This document shows, piece after piece, positions 24,970 through 38,798 of a stretch of 64,000 nt of DNA. The DNA is taken from contig NW_023998414.1 of NCBI RefSeq assembly GCF_014805625.2, positions 7,654,238 through 7,718,237 on the forward strand, read 5' to 3'. The notes beneath the pieces were generated by a model. It did not search any database, had not been told where the DNA came from, and was given only the letters and a program-made list of their open reading frames with translations. The DNA is from Glossina fuscipes (lineage: Eukaryota > Arthropoda > Insecta > Diptera > Glossinidae). Each line of letters opens with the position of its first letter. Position 1 is the stretch's first letter. A program made the translations under genes and the position numbers.

Positions 24970-27900
24970 TTATAGCGTAAAGAAGAAGTTTTCCTTTTAA
25001 TTCACACTAGATTGTTTCTGTCACACTGTCACTAGTTTCATCCAGATTGTTAATTGTTTGAAATAATAAGAAAACATGAGAATATTATAGCACATATATG
25101 TATACATATATACATCTAAATCTCTACATCTACATGTATGCATATGTATTTTTCAATAATATTTATTAACATATACCTACTAATGACGTCGCTTGAAATT
25201 AACGGCCACTAAATTTAATGTAAATTTTATTTGCAATAAGTGTTTTTTTAGTTGTCTATTATATTCATTGTGACCCATCTCCTCCGGCAGGAGTACATAA
25301 GATTACTCTTTGCGATTTTACATTCGCCTATGAATGAACAATGTATTGAAATTTAGTAGTTTCAACGTTTTCTTCTTAAGGGCATATCAATAGTGAAGAT
25401 TAGATAAGTTTATCGATAATCGTACAAGGTTATCATCTCTGATGCTTTGTTGCCCTGAGCGACGTTAACAAAAATGCCTTCAATTTTGTTTAGATTTTTT
25501 TAAATTACTTCGAGTAAAATAATGTTATTTAATAATTACGATAAGCCTTTATAAACGTTAATAATTTAAAAACAAATAAGAAAAATTTTATTTTCTCATG
25601 GCTGAGTCTTTCATACTCAGCATTTTGATCTTGAAACAAATAAGAAAATTTTATTTTCAATTTTCGCCGAATCTTCTACACTTGTCACCTCTCTTTGCGA
25701 ATAACATATGCAAACTGTTATGAGCATTTGAAAATGGTAATCGGTTCTCAGTTTACTTTGTTGTGACGATATGTCTTTTGACCGATTTTTCTTTTATATC
25801 TTTGATAAATTTAAAATCGACATCTTCACTTTTACGGGCCGGAGAAAATTTACAACATAACATCATGTTACGCAGATGAACAGGCGATTTTGATTAAATC
25901 GAATCAAAACGATATATTTTCTATGAAGTCTCAAGTGTCCTTTTGAGTGTTGCAAAAGTTTGAACAAAATAGGTATACCTCGTGTCTCCGGCAAGGGGCA
26001 TAAAAACGAGATAAATGATATTTCGATATTCTAAAAACGATTTTTATATCTTAAATAGCATGAGGGTATGAATTTTTGTCTCTATATACATTTAGCAAAG
26101 ACACGTACCAAGTAATTTTAACACAGGCCTGTTAATCGAGGTTCCGGAAGAATTGCAATGAAACTATACATGAAATATAAATTTTCTACAATTTTTTTGA
26201 AAAATATTGTAAATAAAACTTATCTTTACGTTAATTAGTTCAAATTTTGTTATGAAAAGGCTCAAGAGTGAGAAAGCTATGTATTTACGTACTGTGACCG
26301 AATCAAGTGTTACGATGAAATGAAACTAATATTATGTGAATCCTTGATCAATAACCTGTCGAACGATGTGCAGATTATATTCAGTTTTTTTTTGACCATC
26401 GCAACCTTCCGAACATTGCTGCTACACTTGCCCATATATGTAACACAGATTTTCAAAGTCCTATAAAGAATTTTCCCAAGCAAAACTACATTAAACGGAG
26501 TAGCGTAAGGTATTTAATGTTGGACCGCGTCGCACTATAGCGTTTTTACTTGTTTTCATTCTTATATCGGTACTGTAGGATGCAAATTTTTCCCGCTCTA
26601 GTTTACAAGTACGGTGAACATTTCCAATACCGATCTGTATGCAAGAACTAGAAACGTTTTCGGCAAACTTCAAATTGAAATTTTACTTATACGAGAGGGA
26701 TAATGTGTAATGTAGACAGACGCGCAGGCCGACAAATAAATGCATACAAATAAATACCTATATCGATTCAGAATTTGATATTGATCAAGAATGTATATAC
26801 TTGATGGATACAATGGATAGATTCCCATCCGTTGGCGGAGGATAAAAAACATTACAACTCTTTTGTAATTTTACTTTTTTATATCGATCAAGAAGTACAT
26901 ATATTATTGATCGCATGTCTCTCCGTCCGTCTGTGCAATGTCTGCTGTAAACGTTCTCCTAGCCGCACAAAGAAAGCTATCGACTTCTAATACGGCAGAA
27001 GCATTGGAAGTTCTTGCAAGGCTGTCGATGGGGCCAAATCGGTCGAAGGACACGCCCACAGCATCACGTAAACTGAGAACACCTCTTTTTTTCAAACGTA
27101 ATGAAAAATTTTTTTTTGCTCATTACTCATAAATTATGCTAAATAAATGTACAAAAATTTTGAACGCATATTCTATGGTCGATGCTGTAGCATCTGTACA
27201 CAAAAATGGAAAAACTTGACCACGCCTACCCAATATTATAAGGTATCAAAATTTAATTGTTTGGTCCATACCTCATAAGGTATGCAAATTCTCAGCCTGT
27301 TAGAATCCCTCAATGCACCTAAAAATGTCCGCTTGTTCGTCCTTCCATCTGTGTGTTTGCGTAACTGTATAGTACTTTTGGTACACATTCTCCCGTTAGT
27401 GGAAATGAAGATATCGTCTAAATTTGCAAAAAAATGTGAAGCATGTGCAGCATGTGAAGCATCATGAGCGTACCTACATATTTGCTTTCCCGCTTTTGTA
27501 TTTTTTGCATTTTGGTTTCGTGGAAAATCGACTAGTTTGAAACCTCAGATCATCAACTGGGGAATTTTCGTAACAATATGTAGGGGGAAATTAAATAAAA
27601 AAAAAACCAAAAAAAAAAAAAAAAAATGGTATTGATGTGAAAATTATCTGGCTCTCCGTGACGAAAAGTCGGTTGATAGGTGTAACAAGCAAGAAAACCG
27701 TTTTCATCTTAGGGCCAAATTCGTTAGGCCAAAGCTGAAAAGTTCTTAAACAAAAAAAAAAAAAAAACCAATTACGTAAAATTAACACAAGTCTTTTTCA
27801 GTAATTCTATAAAAGAGGCGTTTGTTCATTTTATCAAATTGACGTTAAATAAACTCAAACGAGATAATAATACAATGAAATAGTAAAGTCTTTGTTTGTG

Positions 27901-30900
27901 AGCGCGTTTATATTTTTTCTAGTTTATATATATATATATAATAACATTGATAAAATTCGCTACTCTTAAGGCCAATTGCTTATCTACTTGTTGTTATGTT
28001 CCATCGAATACAAGGCAGTTAGAGTGTCTGCTTTTTCCAACAATGTTTTATGCTAATGTCTAGTAGTAAGACTATATATTTGTAAAGCAAGGAGGTGTGT
28101 TCTTTGGGCATTCTTCGTTGCTTGTGTGAAGCTATTCTGAGGTAGTGGCTGCATCGCAGTCCCTGCATCACATCTGTTGCATCCTGGTTGTGCTCTGTTC
28201 GGTCTTTGATTGTTCTCGACATTCAAGAAATTATTTTCGCACAACTGAATCGTCAAAGACGCCTTTTAGATAGAGAAGAAAACAAGCCTACTTCATTAAC
28301 TAGTTAACTACAGAAAACATTGGTATAAGATTTGTAAATGACGTCAATTAAATTATGGCCAGCTTAAGGAAAAAAGTGCTATATCAAAACCCTAAATACT
28401 TTTTAATGGGGTACAATGAGAATATGGAGGCGCATCGGTTAATTTGTACGAAAATATATTGATACTCACTTTCATGAAAGAGCGTAAAATAGGTCTTTCA
28501 GGTGCTAAGTAAAACTTTGATTTCTCGATCTTTAAATTATTCACCCGGAGTGGAAGGCGAAATTCAATTTGTTTACCTTGCTTGAAAGGTAGTTTTATAT
28601 AGATTCATTCGGTGTCCAATAAAATGTTTCGCGTATCCTAATTTGGATGGAGGAGGCTTCCAAGTCCAATCATATTATCTTCATACCCTTCCTTTTCATA
28701 AAAGTCCGCATATTGGAGGATGCCCGAAACATTCCGTGATGCGATCAAATCAAATTTTGCAAACTTAATTTGCTTCCCAGAAATTTTATTATTTTTCAGT
28801 TTCCGAGAATAAGGACTTACTTTTCATGATATATATTTAAGGGTGTGAAGTTATATTTAAATATAACTAGCAAAGACACAAACTAAAATTATTTACAGAG
28901 CTCTGTAAAGCCGTTAACAGAATTCTGTTAAACGAAGTCTCGGAGGGATTTGGCTCAAAATACAAGTAAAGTAGAACTTTTCGCAAATTTTTTTGCAAAT
29001 TCTTATAAACAAAACATGACTTTATGTAAATTAACTAATATTCGAAGCCAAAACTTTTTTACACTATGCCATAAATGAGGTTGAAAAAGCGAAAGTTTAC
29101 GGAGCTACTGTGACCAAACCATCTCCCTTGAAAAAATGAAACCAGCACAGAGTGAATCCTCTATTAATAGCCTTTCCAACGGGGATAGCATATAAGCAAA
29201 CTTTAAAATGTCGCTGTGGCCAAACCATGCCCTTTGAAAAAATAAAACTAGGACAGAATTAATCCTCTATTAATAGCCTTTCCAACCGTGTGCGGGTTGT
29301 ATTAAGTTTTGCCCCAAAAATTTTTGGGCACCCGCACACCGTTGGAAAGGCTATTAATAGAGGATTCACTCTGTGCNNNNNNNNNNTCCCATAAAAAAAT
29401 TTTTGGGGCAAAACTTAATACAACCCGCACACCATTGGAAAGGCTATTAATAGAGGATTCACTCTGTGCTGGTTTCATTTTTTCAAGGGACATGGTTTGG
29501 TCACAGTAGCTCCGTAAACTTTCGCTTTTTCAACCTCATTTATGGCATAGTGTAAAAAAGTTTTGGCTTCGAATATTAGTTAATTTACATAAAGTCATGT
29601 TTTGTTTATAAGAATTTGCAAAAAAATTTGCGAAAAGTTCTATTTTACTTGTATTTTGAGCTAAATCCCTCCGAGACTTCGTTTAACAGAATTCTGTTAA
29701 CGGCTTTACAGAGCTCTGTAAAAATATTTAGTTTGTGTCTTTGCTAGTTATATTTAAATATAACTTCACACCCTTTATATATTTAAGGTGTAAAAAATTC
29801 CCCTATGTGATCCAAAATCTTTACCGTTAATGTTTTTGTTAAATTTCTATTATTTGTTAATTTTCATCACATTAACATTAATAATTAGACCTTTTCGCCA
29901 TGAACGAGAAAAAAAAGACCTAAGTAGTCCAAATTTGACGAGGCTGATTTCTTTGTCAATTTACTTATATATAATATAAGTTTTTACTATATAAAGATTT
30001 TCGTTTTCATAGGGATGACTATATGAGAGGGTGTTCAAAAAATTTCCCAGCCGAACTAACCTCTTTCATAGCAATTAAGAATGTCGAAATACTTTTACTC
30101 AGCGATGTTTGTCGAGAAATTTTGAAAATGACAATATTTACTTTAGTTTGGAAGTCGTCGTCGTACACCGATCCGAACCATATTCGATTGAGTTTATCGT
30201 TTCAACAAAGCACGTAAGTGTACCAATGTTCATCGAAATATCTCACAAATTGTGACCTGTAGGCTGAACAAAAATATACATGGAAAGACGGACGGACAAA
30301 CTTAAATATAAACTTAATATAAATTGTTATAATAAAACGTGGATCTATCTTAAATCATTCTACGTCACTATACAAATTTGTTAAATAAATTTTGTACCAC
30401 AAGGGATGTAGGGTACAATTATTTACTCGATAGAAAATTTAATGACTAAATTTTACTGCAAAAGCAAAAAACAATATTCCAAAACATATGCATAAGAAAA
30501 ATGAAAATTTGCAATGTTGTTGCAACGTGTTCCATTAATAGGTAAGCAGGAATACTCAGTCGTATTTGGACTAAATTTCATTACTGATTTATTATATAAA
30601 TGCTAACATTGAACTATGTAATTAGTGTTTATATTTAGATAACAACCCCGTTTTTATTCCTTCACTCTTTTGTTCTTGCTCTCTCGTGAAAATTGAAATA
30701 AATAATTGAAACGTAGGGAAAATTTTATTTAATTCGCAGACATACGAGCAAAAAAAAATAAAATAAAATTGAATCTAATTTTCAACATTTATCTAAAATT
30801 TTGCTAATTTTAGCATTCTATGTTCTGTTATGCTTTAAAAAATAAGGAAAGCAGGAGCAATAATCGATCTTTTTTATATATATATATATAAGGAATCGAG

Positions 30901-33900
30901 GTATCGAGAACAATAGTCATTGAAAAGTTGTGATAGCGACATGAATATGCCCTTGAAATCTTTATAGGTAATTTTTAGTCTGTTGTTGGTGTGAATGTAT
31001 TTTGAAAAATTAGTTTATACCTTAGATGGTGTGTACAACAACAAAAAAAAAAAAAAAAAAAAAAAAAACCAAGTATCGCACAAATGTATAGAAACAAAAC
31101 AGATTTAAATTTGCATTCAATACGAACTCAAACTAATTAACAAGTATGTGAGAATTATTTTCTCGTGTGCAAAACGATCGTAAAGGCTAATGCAGGGTGA
31201 GACGTCAAACTTTAACACTGTTACTTGTTATTAAATTGCATGCGATCACTACCACTTTTTATTTGAGTATTTATTTACCTGTTTTTTAAAAAATTTTTTT
31301 CTTTTTTTTCACACTTTTGTGCAACTCTTAAAGATATGACTATAACTAACAATTATTATTATTTTAACATTATTTTATTTATTATATATATATATATATA
31401 TATATGTCCCAGGCAGAGGGCTCTTCAATGATAAAAGCAATATTATCTTGCAACAATTTAAGTTTAAAGTGCTAAAGTTAATTAGATTCCAGTAACGCTT
31501 CGATTGCGTCTAGCTCTCTATCCTGTTACTGATTAACTAAAAAATTTTACTATTTTTATTAATCAATTTTGTCTTCTCTTCCTACACTCTTATGTCCTTC
31601 TTTTTCGCTGCAATAATTTGCCTTTTCAGGACGCATTCAATATATATTTATCCATATAACGTTTAATGTAAGAAATATTTTATGGGCTTTCATATCTTGC
31701 AATAACTAATTACATCTATCTATCAACTATCCGTAAACAGGATGAAGAAGTTGGGAACTGATCATGTAAAATTCAAATGCAATCAATTCATCTTATTTCC
31801 AGGCAAAGGTATCTCTTAGACTTTTAGTGTAATAGGTCAGTCAATAAATTCGTAGGATAAACTGTAGATGTTGGCCACAAATGTGTCAAAATCTTATAAC
31901 ATTCCTACCACTCTACAGGATTAATGGTGAGTGCTACAGGGAATTTCAAAAAAAAGACCCGCCTAAACCTCTCGAACTTATTAAGAAATATCTTATGGTG
32001 TCCAGTTGAACATGGCTTGAAAGGAGACATTAACGAGCAGCACTTATTAGGCGATATACTGAACTATCAGTATGTGGATACGTGGAATAGTTTTCTTCCT
32101 ATAATGGGAAGGCGAGAGCTGTCTAGCACAGCGTCACAATACTCCCCCATATGTTATGTCAAACTGTCGGACAAACAGCAGAGAAACACTTTCGACAATT
32201 ATTTGCTATCTCTACACGAATTTGCTACACAAATTCTTCTATATCGTCTCAGAGATTCTGAATCGCCGGAAGAATATATCTAATGGCGTAGCCTCTTCGC
32301 GTGCATAGTAATTAAATCAAACTTAGATCTGTTCATAAAATGGAACTCTATATTAGCGAGACCATACATAGAGAAGAAACAAATTTCTTCCGATCAATTG
32401 TTTGGATTTTTTGGGGCATTTTCAAACCTTGGGCATGTCGCAGCACGCAGGGTAAATTTATTTCTATTAACTCATTTGTAATTTTTAGACGCTACAGCAC
32501 TTATGGTACAGCACTATTGTACTATATACTATATATCCAGCAAGAACTTGGAATAGATCCGCCTAAGCCTATATCTATTCGCAAATCTAAGCTTATTTTT
32601 CTTTTATCCCACATCGAGTTGCTTTGACTCAAGGGCGAACGCCATTGAAAAGTGTTCGGATCGGATCACGCGCTCTTTGTGTTAAACAAAGTGATGTAGG
32701 GTATTTAATGGTGGGCCCTGCCCCACGACATTGTTTTTAAAATGCAAATATAGAAAATATTTATATATATATAAATACATATATATATAGTTTTTTTTTT
32801 TTATTAATTCTCTTCGCTCTTAAATGACTTAGTTCTGCATTGACATTAAATTTTACATCCGATAGGTGTTCGAGAGGTGAACGGAATGCCTGAATATGCC
32901 ATCACATTAAAAATGTTGTTATTTTAATTGAAATAATGCGGATATTGTCTTAAGCTCTTCTTTAATATCAGATGGGAAAGAAATTTCGAGTCGATCGTAG
33001 TCGAAGAAAGGCCTTCGTAACAACGGACGGGCACCACCTCGCAAAATAAGCTCATGTTTTTTTCGCAAATGTAATGCTTATTGCTGCAAATGCAAATACT
33101 GGGATCGCCCTAAGTTCGGATTAGTGATCTGCCAATGAACACTACTTAAGTGTAACGCGTTCATAAATACTATTATTATGGCTTTGAAAAGCGAATTGTC
33201 AGCACGTTTACACAGATAGCTCTCTCTTCGTCTCTCTGTCGTTACTGTTATTATTATTATTATTAGTATTTTTGTTGTTGTAATATTTTGCCTAGCCTTT
33301 GTTTTAATGTAATGTACAGGAGGAAAACGATATTATAATGGAAGATGGGATGAGGTTGTCGTGACTGTTCTGTTTCAATAACCCCGTTTATTTTATTGTA
33401 TTTTATTGCTCATTGTACACCTTCGTGCGCACATACATACCAATAATTTTGTACGATTACATTGTTTTAATTTATTTTCATTATAATATATGAACTCATT
33501 CTTTCATTCCATATGATATTAATAATTAAATACCATTTAAGAATAATTTTCACAGGTGGTATTCTACTTTTTGCGCGTTAACAGTTTTTTTTACAATTTT
33601 TTTGTTGAAAATTTCCAATCTGTAACTGAAAACTGAAAAATATTGAGCGGAATTATAGGGGAGAGATTCCCATATTCCATATATATTATATCATTTTACG
33701 TCATTCATTATTGCTTATTATTATTGTTCTGGTTATGGGAATGTGGTTAGAGTTGTTATCAAAAACGCGAAATTGGTTTCCATATACTCTTCTCCCCGAA
33801 AGCTATTAACTTATGTGAGACATTCGAATAGATTGAATATGAGACTGGATAGTGAATACTTCGTGTTGCAAGATATTTGGCTTGGCTTGTTTGAAGGTCA

Positions 33901-35159
33901 ATCGTCTTATTTGTACTTAAAACGAATGAGATTTTCTATGTCGAGCAATACGAAAAGATAGATAATATCGTATTATCGTAGAACTGCTTTGGGGTAGGAA
34001 AAAAATCGTAAGCAGTAATCCTGCTCCATCTATTCATAGTCTTAGAAATATTTTCAAGGCTAAAACAAATCATATCATATATACTGTGAACGAAATAATT
34101 CGCTATTGCCCAAGTAAGCTGGGACCTCACAATAATACTTTTACTACTCAATTTTTTTGCACCATTTAAAGTTTTTCCCATTCTTGCAGCCTAAGATCAA
34201 ATCGATCGCTTATACTAAATAAGTTAATTATTTTAAATTTTGAGAAGAATGTTTAGCCCGGTCTTTTAAATTTATTAACCTGTTATTATGCATTACTTGT
34301 CGTATAAGGGCATATTAAGTTTGTACGGATGCATGTCTGCCTATGCAACAGCCCGAAGGATCCATCTGTTATTATAATCACTTTTTGAGCTTGTCTGTCC
34401 ATCTTCGATTCCTGTGTTCAATTACAAGTCGCAATTTTGGAGATATTTTGGTGAGATTTCACACACACACATTACTTTATACCCTACGTTACATATGATA
34501 TAAGAGTATTTTAACTTGGTGCGGATGTATGCAACACCTCGCGAGAAGTTGAGATAGTAGATCCACCTACTTTTACACCGATCGATACAGAATCGCTTTT
34601 TGAATCGCTCTGAGCGTGTTTGTCCCTCCGTCCATTTTAAGATATTTTGATAAAATCCGGTACATGAGCATGTTTTGGTCTAAAGACGATCGCTATTTCA
34701 AATAGTTCAAAGCGAACCACTTTTCCGATCATTCCCCAAATAATGGATTATTTTAAAAAAGTTTCACAAAAATGTTTTTGTTTGTTTTTGATATCGATTT
34801 CTCAAAATATTGAAATATTCAATTTCAAGTCCTATTTTTAGGAATCTTTTGATATGTTAATCCGGCGGCAAAATTTGCAATCTGTAACGAATGGCAGAAA
34901 TGGATGGTTCCATTTTTATTTGAAAAAAGAATCTGAAAAAAGTTCATTATATACTTTAACACTTGTCCTTTCATACACGTATATAAAAATCCAATTGTAA
35001 ATAAATCAGAAAATTGAGTCGCCTACATTTGGCGAGAAGAAGAGGATATGTTTGCCTATTTATTGACAAGATAGCTATTTTTTTTTTTTTTTTTTAACCC
35101 AGACATTCATAGACATTCACAGTAAAATGAGTCCATCCAGACAGGTAATATTGGATATT

Positions 35160-35194
<35 letters not shown>

Positions 35195-35473
35195 TATTAT
35201 ATATTTTTTTTGAAGTGCAAATGTGGTTTACACCGCGATATTCAGATTATTAGTAAAAATAACTTTCTCTCTCTGTACTCTTTTTCATTGTTATGTGAAG
35301 TAATGTTAAAGTTAAAAATAATGCATTTTTATAAGCATTATATTATAATTACACTTTTGCAAATTTATCTAAAGCTTGAACTTTCACTCTAATCGGTTCA
35401 AACGGCATTCGCAAGATTAACTGCAGCGATGCGCATACGTATAATGCAATATCATTCACTCGAGAGAGAAGTC

Positions 35474-35504
<31 letters not shown>

Positions 35505-36066
35505 TGTGTTTACTTATTATCTATCTTTTGTATTGAAAATTTTGAAATAGAATTTATTTTAATTTTATCTTTAATTTATTTTAATAATTAAGTTTTCTTT
35601 CTTTTGCCAGCCTTAAGCGGAACGTTAAGAGAGCGCAGAATATTATTATAATTTCACTTTCATCCTAAATTGTTTAACTAAGCTAAAGCCTAGGATTCAT
35701 GGGGGACTTGGAATCTAAATACCCATCTATGTAGTTCAAACTAATTGCAATAGATTAGTCGGTCAAGAGGGATAACTTTGAACTCCTATATCCTCCTTTA
35801 TTCACAATTCACAAATGATCTGCCATTTCTCTTTCATTTAATCATAATAAACCATCTAAAGGAAGATTTATGTTTTCTTATGCAAATATAAGAAATTGTT
35901 GTTGTTGTTCTTGAAGAATCTAATTAAAGTGTTCCTTTCGAATTTATGAAAATGTGAATGTCTCGTGAATTTGATGACACTTACATAACAATAAGGTCTA
36001 TTTATTGCTTTGATCAGGCCAATTCTGTGGGAATAGCGGGAATAGCTGTGAAATCTGATCTATACA

Positions 36067-36121
<55 letters not shown>

Positions 36122-37418
36122 TCTTATATTCGCTTTATGACGACTAGCGTAAAGTCTCAGTTGTATTCTGCCTTCATATATGTTGTTCGTCTGAAATTGA
36201 TGAATCTTCCAACGAATTTAATTAGCAAAGACAACTACCATATCTGTTAACAAAATTATGTAAACGCTTTTACAGCGCTTTGTTAAATATTTAAAATTAA
36301 GATATAGTTTGATTTGAGAGCGTACTCCGCCCATATTAAACAACCTAAAATATTTTTGTGGACATCTCATCTATCAATCTATATGAAAATACCTTTCAAA
36401 CAAACTAAACAAATTCGAATTCTGTTTATGGGAACTAATTTTAACAATTTTTGGAAATTTGGTTTACTAACGAAAATGGCTATGGAAGAACACCCAAATT
36501 TGAGACTCTAGCGCGGCCAAGCCAGAAAATGTCACATATATTCACCTATATGATACGAATCTTCATAAAAGTACCTGCCGTATGAGCAAAGAAAGTTCAA
36601 ACTTTTCTTTCGGGGATTATTTTTAACGATCCTATGAAATTTGCTATGTTAGCGAAAAATGTGTGCGAGTATAGTATAGTATAGTATTAGTATAGTATAG
36701 CATTAATATAGTATAATATAATACTAGTATAGTATAGCGCTAGTATACTATAGTATAGTACATTATGTACTAGCACAATATACACTTTACTGTAGTACAA
36801 TATATATTTGTACAAAATACTCTATACTGTAGTACAAAATATACTAGTACTATACTTTACTCTAGTATATATATACTACTACAAAATACACTACACTGTC
36901 CCGTTATCAACTTTCCGGACCTGCGCACCCACCAAGCCATTCCGGATCGATCCGAACAAGTGCTAATCAGAATGAAATTCATGTCTGGTGAGTATGATGC
37001 TGGGTGTGATAGAACCTTCCATTCGAGCTGCAACAGTCTATCCTGGATAGCTCTTGCAACAAGTGGCCAAAAAATGGCATTTTCAGTCAATTAATGTCGA
37101 CATTTATAAACCGTTGGATCAGGATATGATGCAATAGCATCACCATAAGCTCGTGAACATGCTTGGTGGGTTTCAATGGCAGCTTTCTTGAAATAAACAA
37201 CAAAATTAATAAATTTTGAACAAGAAGAATTTTACGCAATGTATGATTAGGCGTCGGCGTACGCTGAATACATCAATACTATCGAATGAAAAACTCTTTT
37301 TCTTTTATGTAGAGGAAGGTCAAAAGTATCGTTATGTACACTGGTATTTAGCATTTCTTTCAATTTTCGCAACCACCTAATCTATAGAAAGAAATTTAAA
37401 TGAAATTATGCGGATTAC

Positions 37419-37450
<32 letters not shown>

Positions 37451-38763
37451 ATATAAGTATTCACACTAATAAAATGGACGAATATTTTTGTTCAAGCGTT
37501 TACAAGCAGGATTCGAAATAATAGGTAAAATCGTAAGGAAGTAATGGCCGAAAATAAAGTAAGAATACGTTCGTAATGTCGGCAGTGTGAAATTGCATCG
37601 AAGAACTCGGCCATCGCTCTAATGTAACAACTAACAGCTTTATACATATGGTTTAAAAGATGACATAACCATTGAAGCCGTACGATAGATAGATAGATAA
37701 TGTATGTGTTGAGCAATTATTATACAATAACAAGTCGATGTTTCATAGATTTTATGCTACAATTTTATTATGGGTACTTCACGTTGTTACCCTCAATGTC
37801 CGAGCGATCATAACGAATCGCAATCAACGCAAGGATGAGAACGATTTATCAAACTATGATATTTGACTTTATGCTCAAATAAAAAAAAGAGTTGTTTGTT
37901 TCCTTATTTTTTTCATAAAAAAAAAAAAATAAAAAAAAAATAAAAAAAAAATTTCTAAAATTTTAAAACTACAAATCGAAATCGTTGTGAAAGTTGTAAA
38001 CTTTGTCATAGTTTTTTTTTTTTTTTTTTTTTTTTCTTGTCTGCCAATCTATTTATATTTTTTATTTTTTTATTTTATATTTTATTTCAATGCGGTAATA
38101 AATAAACGAATACATTGAAATGTTTACCACAAACCGCTTTTTCCTGTTATACATACATACAAACATGCATATAAATACACACACGCACATATATAAATAT
38201 ATATATTCATGTTTATATGTATATATGATTGTGGATTACTCATCTCCATAATTGTTATCATCATGAATGAAATGTTCGTCAGTTTGCCTCGCTTATGGAA
38301 GCTAAATCGATTGTAAGCATGCATGCATGATCGCTACATTGAGTCTACTTTGCCTAATTCGTATTTATTTTGTGTGTATATTAACCAGTAGTAGCGGTTG
38401 CGATATTGACTTTTTTACCGAATAACATCGCAACGGAAAAAGAAACAAAAATTGAAAATAATTGTTACAGTGTCTTACGTTCTCCGATCAATTGATATGT
38501 GTTAGTGCACAGTGATGTATGTATTTAGAAAATATTTCAATTTAAATTTTTAGTCAGTTTAAAGTGAAAACAAACACACATCACAACTATCACTATTTGA
38601 TTAAACAAACATAAATGACGGACGTCAATGCCTAATTGTCGCAATCGCTAGCAAGAGAAGCATTAGAAAAACATTAGATAGGAAAGGCATACTCATTTCG
38701 TATCGCACCTTGTGCATCCATCCTGAACTTGTAGGTAACTCTTAGATATATTCATATCAACTA

Positions 38764-38798
<35 letters not shown>

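Noticed and set aside
32340..32627. 95-codon open frame
   Set aside because: Its second half is a family A repeat, so the frame is chance.
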